Shown here piece by piece: positions 23,000 through 33,640 of a stretch of 64,000 nt of DNA. Position 1 is the first letter of the stretch. Every line of letters begins with the position of its first letter. Source of the stretch: Dactylorhiza incarnata (taxonomy: Eukaryota; Streptophyta; Magnoliopsida; Asparagales; Orchidaceae). The notes beneath the pieces were generated by a model. That model was not told where the DNA came from and did no database searches. It worked only from the letters and a program-made list of their open reading frames with translations. The stretch lies in assembly GCA_033032865.1 (NCBI GenBank), contig JAWHQI010000266.1, positions 3,447,501 through 3,511,500 on the forward strand, written 5' to 3'. A program made the translations under genes and the position numbers.

Positions 23000-23489
23000 A
23001 ATAGGCTTGAGTCGAACAGATCTATGAGATGCTATTGGTGTACATGGTTTATGTATATAATGATCAGGACGAAGTAAAGCTCATCGAAGCGAAGGGACAT
23101 AGAATACATCATGAAGATTTTGCCAGCTCTGTAGGTAATTCCAAACGATAAGCTACAAATCCAATATTTTCCAGAATCGTATATGGCCCCATAAACTGAG
23201 AGCTCGGCTTCGGATGCCTTTGTTGAACACAAGAGACTCCTCACATTGGCCAAAGCTTTAAGAACACTTTACCGCCAACTTGAAATTCGACCTTTCTATG
23301 CTTCACGTCATAATATTTTGCTTGTTGAATTTGTGCTTCAAGCATTCTTTCTCAAATGATTCTGGTCGTTGCATTTGTATTATTATTAAATTCTACTTCC
23401 ATTGCCTTGGGATCTTCATCTTGAATCCAAGAAAGAGGCGTTCTATATCTTCTACCATATATAGCTTCATAAGTATCCATGTCAGTGCT
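23000..23489 (-). pseudogene. Ty3 integrase C-terminal fragment (element G2)
   Basis: Minus-strand reading from about 23480 downwards gives YEAIYGRRYRTPLSW, then QQAKYYDVKHRKVEFQVG, then FMGPYTILENIGFVAYRLELPTEL. That is the end of the integrase core, the linker and the GPY/F domain, broken by stops and frameshifts. Because its YGRRYRTP segment repeats one also present at 24.29 kb, it belongs to a different element copy from G1. Its 3' LTR would be the sequence ending at 22755. Confidence 0.75.
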
Positions 23490-24284
23490 TTAAGACCCCT
23501 TTTTTTATTTGAAAACCTGGGTCTTATGCCCAGAACCGCTGCCTTGCGGTGACACCCCCATTCGGGAAGGTCGCCACTACAAAACGCTGATCCTGCCGGC
23601 CCTATTGATCACAAAAGAAGTAAGCATAAACAAACTTATAGAAGTTCAAGTCTACATCACATAGAAAATAAAATCATCATAAAGAGATGTCCACGGCTAG
23701 AAACTGAATAAAAGATAACAGTAATAAAAGGGCTCCTGCCCGATACATCAATTCCTCATTACAAGTTCTCTCACGAAAGCAAAACTAATAGAACACGCAC
23801 GGATCCCTTCATTGGTGCTCTCGTGCTAGACTGTCCCGCCTCCATCTACACCGGCCTCTGATGCTGTTGCATCTCCTCGGTCCCCTAAAATGATAAGGTC
23901 CACCGATCGTTAGTCAAAATACTAAGCCAATCACCCACCCCTCCCCCGGTGACTCCTAGGCACCGTGTGGAAAGGATGATGCGGAGGACATCAAGGGGTA
24001 TAATCAAAAGCAGGTGACAGTGAATCTAACTACGGAAAGGTCTATCGATATGAAACATATAGTACAATGAGTAAAGCAGTAAGAGGTAAAACAATAACAA
24101 GTAAGCAATAGTAATAAGCAAAGCAGTACTAAGCATTATAGTAATAAGGAAACAATTTTAAAGAAGTCTAACCTTGATTTATAGGAATGCCTATACAAAC
24201 TTATAGACCAAGGGGTCGTTTAGCAGGGACTATCGTATAAAAAGTTATACTATAAAAGTTAGGTGTTGCTCGCCTCTATCCACG
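23490..24284 (-). mobile_element. Ty3 LTR-like block between two integrase fragments
   Basis: Begins TTTAAGACCCC, similar to the TGTAAGACCCC end of gypsy LTRs, and has no ORF. It separates the G2 integrase fragment from the G1 integrase, which diverges from the family right at 24285. Best read as the 3' LTR remnant of G1. The right-hand boundary is a break in homology, not a clean terminus. Confidence 0.45.
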
Positions 24285-25165
24285 GCATTGGCGTTCGGCA
24301 CCGCCTACCATACAACGCTTCTATGGTGCCATCTTGATACTCGCCTAAAAGCTGTTATTATAAGAAAACTCCGCCATGAAGAGGTGGTCTTCCCATCTCC
24401 TACAAAAATCGAGAGCGCACATCCTAAGCATTTCTTCCAAAGTACGATTCGTTCTCTCTATTTGACTATCGGTCTGCGAATGGAACGTCGTACTAAACTT
24501 GGGTTTTGTGCCCAAACTCTTCTGCACCAGCCTCTAGTCCTTGGACGTGAACTGTCCATCTCGATCGCTAACAATGCTCTTTCGAATCCCGTGCAACCGC
24601 ACTGCATTACGAACATATAGTTCCATTAACTTTTCCACGCCATAATCCTTTTAATTCAGAATGAAGAGAGCCACCTTGGTCAGGCAATCCACAATCACCC
24701 AAATCACATCATTATCTTGTTGTGAATGAGGCAAACCATGCACAAAATCCATGGAGATGTCGTCAAACTTCCACTCCGGGATTGGAAGGTGCTTCAAGAA
24801 CCCACCCGTCCTTTGGCATTTCGGTTTCACTAAAGCACAAATCTGACATCGACTTACATACAAAGCTACACCCCGCTTCATCCCAGGCTACCAAAAGGAT
24901 TTCTTCAAATCCAAGTACATCTTTGTACTTCCCAAGTGAATGGAGTACTTCGTAAAATGAGCCTCAAACATCAAATCTTCACGGATCTTTCAAAAGTGCG
25001 GGACACATACCCTCCCATTCTTTAAGAGTCCACCAACAATCTCCAAAACACTGCCCTCGCCTTGCTGGGCTTCCAACACCAACCATTGAAACTCATCATC
25101 TACGCAGGTTGCCTCCGACACTCGATCAGTTAAAAGACAATGCACCTCGATCCAATTCAAATGGG
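24285..25165 (-). pseudogene. Integrase of Ty3 element G1, truncated
   Basis: Minus-strand reading shows the zinc site (YVSRCQICALVKPKC, near 24850), the first catalytic Asp in WKFDDISMDFVHGLP, a run through WVIVDCLTKVA, then KPKFSTTFHSQTDSQIERTN carrying the catalytic Glu and EFSYNNSF. The domain stops at a YGRRCRTP segment near 24290, before the GPY/F part. Stops and frameshifts break it into short pieces. Its job would be insertion of element cDNA. Confidence 0.82.
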
Positions 25166-25831
25166 CTACACTAGTCTCTCCCTAGCAACGCAAGCAATGC
25201 CAAGAGAATTAGAGTCTTGCACCAACTGCCCATTGTGTGCTTCAATCAAATTTCCCTGCCCAGAATACTTTCTACTCAAAGCGTCGGCCACAACATTGGC
25301 CTTGCTCGACGTATACTGAATCTCTACGTCATAGTCCCCAAGGAACTCGACCCACCCACGCTGCCACATGTTCAGATCCTTTTGGTCCAAGTGATATTTC
25401 AAACTCATGTGGTCAGTGAAGATCTCAACTTTCGCACCGTACACATAATGCCTCCATAATTTCAGTGCAAAGATTATCGCCGCCAACTCTAAATCATGGA
25501 TGGGGTAATTCCTCTCATGAGGCTTTAACTGCCTAGATCCATAAGCAATCACGTTGTCGTGCTGCACGAGCACACAACCCAAACCACAACCTGACGCATT
25601 GCTAAAGATTTGAAATCCTTCAGCCCCACTTGGAAGACTTAAAATTGGAGCATACATCAACCTTTCTTTCAAGGTTTCAAACACTCGGGCGCACTCCAGC
25701 GTCCATACAAACTTTTGATCTTTGCGAGTAAGAGAGGTGAGGGGCAAAAGTATCCGCAAAAAGTTCTCAATGAACCTTCTGTAATACCCGGCTAGTCCAA
25801 GGAAACTCCTGACTTCCGCCATGGTTCTCAA
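25166..25831 (-). pseudogene. RNase H region of Ty3 element G1
   Basis: An open stretch of 221 codons starting in the RT connection ([19 protein letters not shown]). It then has the RNase H region [37 protein letters not shown] and EIFTDHMSLKY, ending in ANVVADALSRK. The first catalytic position, normally Asp in YTDAS, is Asn here (AAT, plus-strand 25598-25600), which would abolish activity. It ends at a stop before the integrase. Confidence 0.85.
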
Positions 25832-25924
25832 AATAGGTCAATCTCTGATGGCTTCAATCTTTGTCTGATCCACTACCACCCCATCACCACTAATCATGTA
25901 GCCCAAGAACGCCACCGTCTCAAT

Positions 25925-26685
25925 CTAGAACTCGCATTTCGAGAACTTGGCATAAAGCCGGTTCTCCCTCAAAGTCTGCAAGATCGCTCTCAAGAGAGTC
26001 TTATGCTCAGCCTCCGACTTCGAATACACTAGGATGTCGTCAATGAATACCACCACGAACGAATCCAGGTATTTCCAAAAGTCCATGTTCATCACATCCA
26101 TGAACACAGAAGGCGCATTCGTCAAACCGAATGGCAACACCGGGAACTCAAAGTGTTCGTATCTTGTCCCAAAGACTGTCTTTGGAATGTCCTCTTCTCG
26201 AATCCTTAGTTGGTAATACCCTAACTTCAACTCTAACTTGGAGTACACCACTGACCCTACCAAATGGTCGAATAGATCATCGATCCATGGAATTGGATAC
26301 TTATTCTTGACGGTTAACTTATTCAACTCTCGGTAGACATACACAACCGCATACTGCCGTCCTTCTTCTTTACGAACAAAACGGGCGCGCTCCACAGTGA
26401 AGAGATGGGCCTAATGTACCCTTGCTCTAACAACGCATGTGGTTGAACCTTTAGCTCGGCCAGTTCCTTTGTTTCCATCCTAAACAGAGGATGCGACACC
26501 GGTTTCATACCTAGTACCAACTCTATCGTGAACTCGATCTCACGCTGAGGGGGTGCTCCCGGAAGGTCATCTGGGAACACATCTTTGAACTCTGCAACCA
26601 CTGGCACATATCTAATTACCAACTTTGTGGAGTGGATCTCCAACAAAGCAACAAACTCCTCGCCTCCCTGGCTCACCGTATGCAC
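25925..26685 (-). pseudogene. Reverse transcriptase of Ty3 element G1
   Basis: Two overlapping frames carry RT. The first gives [21 protein letters not shown] followed by [10 protein letters not shown]. The second continues with [25 protein letters not shown]-like [33 protein letters not shown] and the catalytic FIDD box (near 26040). A frameshift near the KKKDG run, like the one in the chromovirus, separates them. A stop after KFSKCEF replaces the Trp usual at that place. Confidence 0.85.
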
Positions 26686-27070
26686 CCATTTGCATGGCAG
26701 AAATTAGGGAGCAAGCCACTCCACTTAGGCCATCAAATTTGACCTCCGCACTATCTTCGCTTCTCAAGGTTACCACCTTTGATAGGCAGTCAATACTGGC
26801 TCGCAGCTCTACAAGACAATCCATTCCCAAGGTCACATCGAACTCTACTAGTGGTAGTATTGTCGCTACCAACTCATAGTCAACTTCACATATTGACAAC
26901 CAAATGCACCACTTCTTTTCGGTTGTTATGAAAGACCCATTTGGCATTCACACACTCAGCTCCACCTCCGCCTCAAAGGAATCAACACTCAGTCTCTGGA
27001 TGAAATTCTCCGCAAGAAAAGAATGTGACGCCCTCGTATCAAGCAATACCATGGCGGGATTGTCGGAAAC
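26686..27070 (-). pseudogene. Protease of Ty3 element G1
   Basis: The minus strand gives MVLLDTRASHSFLAENFIQ: the active-site triplet is D-T-R (plus-strand 27032-27040) where retropepsins have D-[ST]-G, a GGG to AGG type change that removes an essential Gly. VATILPLVEFDVTLGMDCL follows, as expected for the second conserved segment. Confidence 0.8.
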
Positions 27071-27239
27071 CAGCACGAAACCTAAACATGCACACATCAA
27101 GCACGAAAAGATGTCGCAGCCAAATTAAGATATCAAACAAAACTTAACTTTATCATACTTGTCGCAACATTGGGTTGATGAATCGCTTCCTGCTACCTAA
27201 GGTTGTAATCTATGTGTTGCGCCGGAGGAAAACATGAAG

Positions 27240-27917
27240 CGCTCGACTCTGCTACCTTCCCCTTTTCTACAGCTGGACCTGAACGCACCAACTACTCTTG
27301 CCTCTGCTCCAGCTCAGCTCCACCCTCGGGACAGAATCGAATTATGTGACCCACCTTACCACACTTCTAGCATGCTGGAGGTCCCTTGGAGCAGAACCCC
27401 CCCCCCCCCCCCCCCCCCGAAACCGCACTGCTGCTCTCACTGGGCCTAAAGGGAAGGGGCTTTTTATTCCACCAGTTCCCCTCTGACTTCCATTGCGATT
27501 GAGAAGGATTCCCTTCCCCATTGCTTCTCCGCCAAACCTTTTCAGCATTTGGTTCGCTCCATATCTCTTCCCAAAGTTTGAGCAGCCTCAACTAACTCAC
27601 TAGAACCTACATTCTTCATGGCTATGAGTGGATGCCTTAGGTTCTCTCTCAAACCATCATAGAAGAGGTTGTCCCTCTCCTCATCATCAGCCATGGTCGT
27701 TCCCGCATACCGGTCTATTCTAATAAACTCTTGCAGATACTCATATACAGACATCTTACACTGCGCTAGATGTAGAAACTGCCTCTAAAGGGCAAACCTT
27801 GTCGAGCACGGGATATAATGCTTCAGGAAAGTGCTCCCAATATCTGTCATGGATGGGGTGCGTCCAAGGAACTGATGAACACTATGATTCACCCTCCAAA
27901 ACTTTGTGTCACCATCC
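27240..27917 (-). pseudogene. Gag of Ty3 element G1, 5' part removed
   Basis: The minus strand from 27917 gives FLGRTPSMTDIGSTFLKHYIP and then YEYLQEFIRIDRYAGTTMADDE..LFYDGLRENLRHPL, the Retrotrans_gag domain. A zinc knuckle lies at 27331-27373 (C, stop, K, C, GKVGHIIRFC) with a TAG where Trp is usual. A 22-base C run (27397-27418) falls just before it. The N-terminal part and 5' LTR are cut off by insertion of the copia element at 27918. Confidence 0.8.
27397..27418. repeat. C22 homopolymer
   Basis: Uninterrupted C run within degraded gag sequence. Confidence 0.95.
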
Positions 27918-29120
27918 TGTTGGGAATATTGCATGGTCTCAGCATGGTCTCACCTGAACCGATGAGATGCAGCCAGAGCCGCTGAGAAGGAGTCTATCTC
28001 AGCTGAGCTGCATTTAGACAAAAACCGCTGAGAATACTTTCTATCTCGGTGGATCCGCTGAGACGCAGACTGATTTTGCCGCTGAGACTGGAGCCTGTCT
28101 CTTCCCATCCGCAGAGACAGATTCATATTTGAATAAAAGCCTGGAAGGATTTGCTTTTGGCGCAAGTGGCAGGAAAGCAGGGATAATGTTTTCTATTTCT
28201 ATCCATGATGTGTCAGGGCACTCTTCAGATCTGTTGCAGAATGGAGGAGGTATAAAAGAAGATGTTAGGTCATTGTGAAAGGTGTGGAAAAATATCTAAA
28301 AGAGCTGCTCTGTGCTATTGAAGAAAAATGGCTTCTACAGATATCTCATCCTGCTTCCTAAAGCTACAAGCAGATTACTGAGATAAATTAGTTCTTGTTG
28401 ATTCAATCCAGAAGAACAAGTGGATCATTCTTCATCTATTGAAGAAGAAGATCAGAAGGAACAAGGCTTGAAGCTACTGTCATTCAGCCCTATTTCAAGA
28501 CAGCATCTGATGTGCATCAACAACAGAAGACCTGAGCTGAAGGTTATATCTTTACTGTCCTCTATTGTAAGGCAAACAATATTAACTCTGCAAGAACTTA
28601 TTAGTTCTGAGTGTGTAGGGCCTTGTGCCTGAGTGTGTAAGGTTTTGTGTCTGAGTGTGTAAGGCTTTGTGCATGAGGTTGTAGAGTTGTACTCCCAGCT
28701 TGAGTTGTAAGATTTCTGAGGAGATCTGAGGTAGGCTTCTTGATAGGCCTGAAGTAGGAAATTAGGAGGATTTTTGAGTTGTAGGAGTTGGAGTACTCTG
28801 AGTGGTAGGGTTGTGGGCCTGAGGTAAGGTTTTGGTGGAAACCTGAGAGATCTCGAGGGATCTGAGTTGTAAGCTCTTGGAGCTGAGTTCAGGAGGAGTT
28901 TTCCTTACCTAACATACTGTTAGAAAGGTGTAGAGGGAAAGTGGACTACCCATAGACACACTATCTTGGGAAACCACTATAAACAGTTGTGTGCTTTCTG
29001 TGATTTGCTTTTATTTTATTTAATCACTAAACATTACTAGTTGTAAGTAGACAATTTCAAAGAAACTTATTCACCCCCCCCCCCTCTAGGTGAGTTAGAC
29101 TACTACCAAGTAAACTATCA
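27918..29120 (+). repeat. 5' LTR of Sirevirus-like copia
   Basis: Starts TGTTGGGAATATTG and ends ACTATCA two bases before the primer site. Four CCGCTGAGA copies (27979, 28025, 28055, 28079) and a CTCAGCTGAG palindrome (27998-28007) lie upstream of a TATAAAAG box (28251). Near the end is TTCACCCC..CCTCTAGGTG (29069-29090), a motif shared with the three other copia LTR families at 40236, 51408 and 59490. Confidence 0.85.
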
Positions 29121-29122
29121 AG

Positions 29123-29133
29123 TGGTATCAGAG
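29123..29133 (+). other. Primer-binding site, initiator Met tRNA type
   Basis: TGGTATCAGAG two bases after the LTR. Confidence 0.92.
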
Positions 29134-29200
29134 GGTGGTTGGTCCATAAGGACGTAACAGTCTGACCTGATCCTATAAGGAGTAGTCTATTCTGAAACCA

Positions 29201-31624
29201 ATGGCTACCACTGTAGGTCAGAAGGAGATGGGACCCATGAAGTTGCCCATATGCAGAATGGAGACCTTTGGCATATGGAAGCAAAGGGTAAGGCTGTTTA
29301 TGGAAGCCTCTGACCCTAGGATATGCATTACTATAACGAAGGGTCCCTTTGTCTTCATGAAGGCCTCCACTATAGATCCAACAAGGCAAGTGTCCAAGAC
29401 CTTTGCTGAAATGACTAAGGATGAGATTGCACTTGCTACTATGGATAAAAAAGCACAAAACATCATAGTAAATGCAATTGATGATTCCACCTTCCAGAAC
29501 TTGGTGCACTGTGATACAACGAAGGACATGTGGGATACACTTATAGTGTATATGGAAGGTACTGATGAAGTGACGGATGATAGGAAATCCCTCCTTAACC
29601 AGGAATATGAAGCCTTCAGGCAACACATCCTGGAATGCATAGTTGATTGTTATGAAAGATTCTTCAGGGTGGTGAATGATCTGAGGACCTATGGATGGGT
29701 GTTCAGCCATTATGAGCTAAATGATAAATTCCTAAGATCTCTAACTATATATTGGGATACAAAAATATGTGACATCAGGTAAGGAGCAAAGCTGGGTGAG
29801 ACTCCTCCCCCCCCCCCCCCCCCACACTATTTGGGAAGCTGCTCTCATATGAGATGCAGCTATCTGCAAGAAAGGATGAGGACACCTCTACCAGGTCTCA
29901 AAGCTGAAATCTCTAAGAAGAGCAAAGAAAGAATGCCTTCTCCACCAAGAAGGGCTGCTGACTCAGAAAACTATGAGCCCAGCACAACTGACAGCAATTC
30001 AACAGATGAGGAATTTGTTGTATTCTCCAAGCACTTCAAGAAGTTGATGAGGAGGAAGCAGTGGAAGAACATACCTTCCTCCTCCTCACATCCCAAGAAG
30101 GAACACAACAAATCAGGGAGGCTGCACCCCAAGGGTTGCAGGTATGAATCTAAACTTGTCAAACATGTTTCAAATAATGTTATATGTTATTGCTGCAGCA
30201 AGCCTGGACATGTCATAGCTGATTGTCCATTCAAGAGAAAAGAAAAAGGTGATAAGAGGCCTTCTCATCACCACAAGATATGGAATGGTGAAAACTCCTT
30301 TCTGGCAAAGAAGGAGAAGAGCTGGAGTGAATTTGAATCTTCATCTTCAGGTTTTGATGAAGAAGAGGAAGCCCATATAGGGTTATTTGCAACTGATGAG
30401 GATGAAGATTATCCAGCTACTAAGATAGGCTTCAGGGCCCCTCTATCACATTCATATAGTGTCATTGAGGTGGATGAAGATGCCAAAGAATGTTATGGCT
30501 TAATGGTCATATTAGATGATGAAGACAGCCAGGATCATCCTGATCAGGTATCAACTCCTTTCATTCCTTCTTCTGATTATGAGTCAATTCTAGAATCTGA
30601 AGCATGCTCATCTAGTGATTAAAGTGGTTCAGAATCTGAGGTGTATGTCTATCAATTGATTGACAAGTATGGTGCCCTTTTGGAAGCTCTAAAAAAGAGC
30701 AAGAAGCAAGCCAAGAGGCAAGCTCTAGAAATTGCTTCCCTTCAGCAAGCAAAGCCTAAATGCACTGAGTCAGCTTCCCAAATGGCTCAGATGAGTTGGG
30801 AAATTAGTCAGCTGAAGGGAATAACAATATTCCAACTAAGCACCATAAACCAAAAGAACAAGGTCATTAAGGACCTTGAAGAGAAGCTTCTCAAAGAGAA
30901 AAGCTTAGTGGCTCAATTCTCTAAACCCAAATCTATACTGCCCATCATTGACACCTTCTCCCCCCAAACTGATAGGAGAGGGTTGGGTTTCAATAAGGTG
31001 GCAGTATGTGCTGAGAATGGAGTAAAGAGACAGACTAAAGCAAAGCCTCATACCACCTTTCAAAAGGTGTTACTTCCCTCTAACAGGTATAACCAGGACA
31101 GCATGTAAGATCACTGGAAGAATGGAAGTTCCTATAGAAAGGAGAATACTCCCAACTATGGCAGGAGAAAGGGCATGGGGATGATTGTATGAAAGCTCCC
31201 CATGAGGAAATTCAAACGGCCCATCCTGGATCATTTGTATTTGGTACTTCAGCCCCCACATTCAAGGATAAGGAAGTTGTTTCTTCTAAATCCCATTAAG
31301 CAAAACACATGGATGATGTCAGGCCTATAATCAAGTCAAACAGCACAGTAACTGATGCCATCAACTCTTGCTTAGCTATCAAGCTAAGACCAGCTGATGT
31401 CATTCAGATAAAGTCTGCTAAGACAAACTATAGACAGTCAACAAGCCATGTAATTGCTAACAGGAATAGGAAGAATACTGCTACCTTCTTCACTGAACAT
31501 AAGCATTATGATGCTCCTTCCACCTCAAGAAGTGTTCAGAAAAGAAGGTACAACATCCATGAATGTTGGTGTTGCGGTAAAGTGGGACACTTTGCCATTG
31601 ATTGTTGGCACAACACTAGTGTGC
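29201..31624 (+). pseudogene. Sirevirus-like gag
   Basis: Starts MATTVGQKEMGPMKLP, with the copia gag domain (FGIWKQRVRLFMEASDPRI, LATMDKKAQNIIVNAID). A stop (TAA near 29780) and a C17 run (29807-29823) follow. In the same frame come an acidic, serine-rich section, a first knuckle CYCCSKPGHVIADC, another TAA near 30620, and a coiled-coil stretch (KKSKKQAKRQALEIASLQQ, NQKNKVIKDLEEKLL). After a shift of frame a second knuckle CWCCGKVGHFAIDC lies at about 31565-31606. A long gag with coiled coil and two knuckles is typical of Sireviruses. It is cut at 31624 by the TR-GAG insertion. Confidence 0.85.
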
Positions 31625-32312
31625 TGTTGAAACCAATAAATTGGACTCTCGAGGAGTTCGGGCCCTCAACAAGTTGAGGGGTGACCAACACTTACTCCTC
31701 CCAAGGGGAGAGCTCTAGGCTAAGAGGCTAAGGAACTAGGAACAAGGCCAAGGGCTTAGCGAGGAGGTCCCACCACACATCCGGAAGATCTTAGAGCGCT
31801 TCCCCTCCCAAGCCAATGCTAAGCTTGGGCACCTTTGGAGGCTCTCCTCACCCACTAGAGAGACTTGGGGAGAGAGATAGCCAAAAGAGAGATCCCTCCA
31901 AATGGTGCCCCCTTGGGCTTATTTATAGTTTTTGGAACCGGGTCTGCAAATAGCCACGATCTGGCCTACGAGATAACGAAAATATCCCCGGATTTGGCCT
32001 GCAAACAGCCAAATCCCGCCATTCCAAGGCGCTGAATGCAGACCACCCTACTTACTGGAGCTGGGGTGAGAGGGGGGCTGGCCGCCCCTCCTCCTCTCAC
32101 CGCCCTTACTGGGGCGGGAACGAGAGGGGGGCAGGCCACCCCTCCTCCTCTCGCCCCCCTTACTGGGGCGGGGGCGAGAGGGGGGACTCGCCCCTCCTCC
32201 TCTCGCCCCCCTCTACTGGGGGCGGGGCGAGAGGGGGGACTCGCCCCTCCTCCTCTTGCCCCCCTTACTGGGGGCGGGGACGAGAGGGGGGCTCGCCCCT
32301 CCTCCTCTCTTA
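31625..32312 (-). repeat. 3' LTR of TR-GAG copy 2, U3-truncated
   Basis: Matches 33641 onward through the TATA box (minus-strand TATAAATA, 31920-31927) and four or five hairpin units, then joins gag sequence near 32312. Confidence 0.85.
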
Positions 32313-32344
32313 CAATTTCTTCTTCTTTTGTGGCCGATCGTCAT

Positions 32345-33592
32345 GGTTTGTTGGGGAGGTGGAGAGGGTGCCTTCGGTCCCTACCTCCACCCTGGGAGGT
32401 TGGGGCCCTCTCCCTGGAAGTTTCCCTCCTCTTGGTCGAACTTCCTCTTGGGAGCCCCTATCCTCCCCCCTGCTGTCTTGCCTCCGGCTCACTTAGCTTG
32501 GCCAACCTTCTTGCGAACTACGGGTTGGCCTCCTCACTCTCAACTTCTTCCGCCACCCTTTCCATCAACTCCTCAAAAGACAAAGGAGCTATCCTCTTGA
32601 GGTCCATCTTGAGAAATCCCCCCTGCAGCCCCACGATGAAAGCGAGCTGGAGGGTGTAGCCTGGCACCTCTTGGGTGAGGAGAACCTCCTCCTGGAACCG
32701 GTCAACATAGTGAGCCAGTGACTCCCCTGGCTCTTGCTTGATCTTGAAAAGTGCTTCGGCAACTTTCTTCCTCTTCCTTGACGTCGAGAAGCGTAGCAGG
32801 AAAAATCAGCACAAGTCTTCGAAGGCATAGATGGATCCCGCAGGGAGCTGGTGGAACCAATCTCTAGCCTTCTCCTTCAGAGTTGTCGCGAAGAGTCGAC
32901 AATTGAAAGCGTCCGACATGGGCCTGATGGAGACCATGTCCTCAAACCACTGCAGGTGCAGGATGGGTTCATCCTTGCCGGAGTAGTGAGACATCTCCAG
33001 CCTTCCGGACCCCTCTGGAACCGGGGCCGAGAGGATCACCTCACACAAAGGACTTCCTATGATCGCCCCCTTTGGGGTTGGGCGAGATGGGGTATGACAC
33101 CTCCCCACTCGCCCCCTTAGGGATGGGCGAGCGGGGTTCTAGGACCTCCCCACTCGCCACCTTGGGGCTGGGCGAGTGGGGGTCTGGGACCTCCCCACTC
33201 GCCCCCTTGGGGCTGGGCGAGTGGGGGTTTGGGACCTCCCCACTCGCCCCCTAGGGGCTGGGCGAGTGGGGGTCTGGGACCTCCCCATTCCCCCCTCCTA
33301 GGGAACTGGGCGAGTGGGGGGCGAATGCCTCCCCACTACCCCCCCCCCCCCCCCCCCCCCCCCTCACTGGCACCTCCTTCCTGGATTGCTGGACTGGAGG
33401 GCTCTCGCCCACCTTCTAAGACGGGACCTCCGGACCACTTCCTCTCCTACCTTCGCCTATCATGGCGAAAGTTAGCTGCAAGGTCTGCAGGACCTCCCGC
33501 TTGAAACTTTCAAACATCTTTAACGTCACTCCAGCCACCGGGGGCTGCGAGTGTCCTGGGTCAGATCCTCCACCTCCAGCCATGGAGCTCAT
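32345..33592 (-). pseudogene. Gag of TR-GAG copy 2
   Basis: The minus-strand ATG at 33592 begins MSSMAGGGGSDPGHSQPP and continues MFESFKREVLQTLQL, the same start as element A gag but with Gln where A has its first stop. A run of 25 G on this strand and 45-bp repeats follow, then the Retrotrans_gag domain (LHLQWFEDMVSIRPMSDAF, LKEKARDWFHQLPAGSIYAFEDL), broken by a TGA near 32812. It continues with HYVDRFQEEVL and FEELMERVAEEVESEE. Frameshifts near the G-run and later stops make it non-functional. No pol follows. Confidence 0.82.
33065..33365. repeat. 45-bp repeats and C25 run inside gag copy 2
   Basis: CTGGGCGA starts at 33168, 33213 and 33258 give an exact 45-bp period. Arms GGGCGAGTGGGG and CCCCACTCGCCC can pair. 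The C run is at 33339-33363. Confidence 0.9.
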
Positions 33593-33640
33593 CTTGAGAG
33601 TTTCTTGAGTTGGTCACTCTCCACGCTCACCGCACCATAA

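Noticed and set aside
28420..28632. 70-codon ORF in the copia LTR
   Set aside because: Lies in the transcribed leader part of the LTR, no homology recognised.
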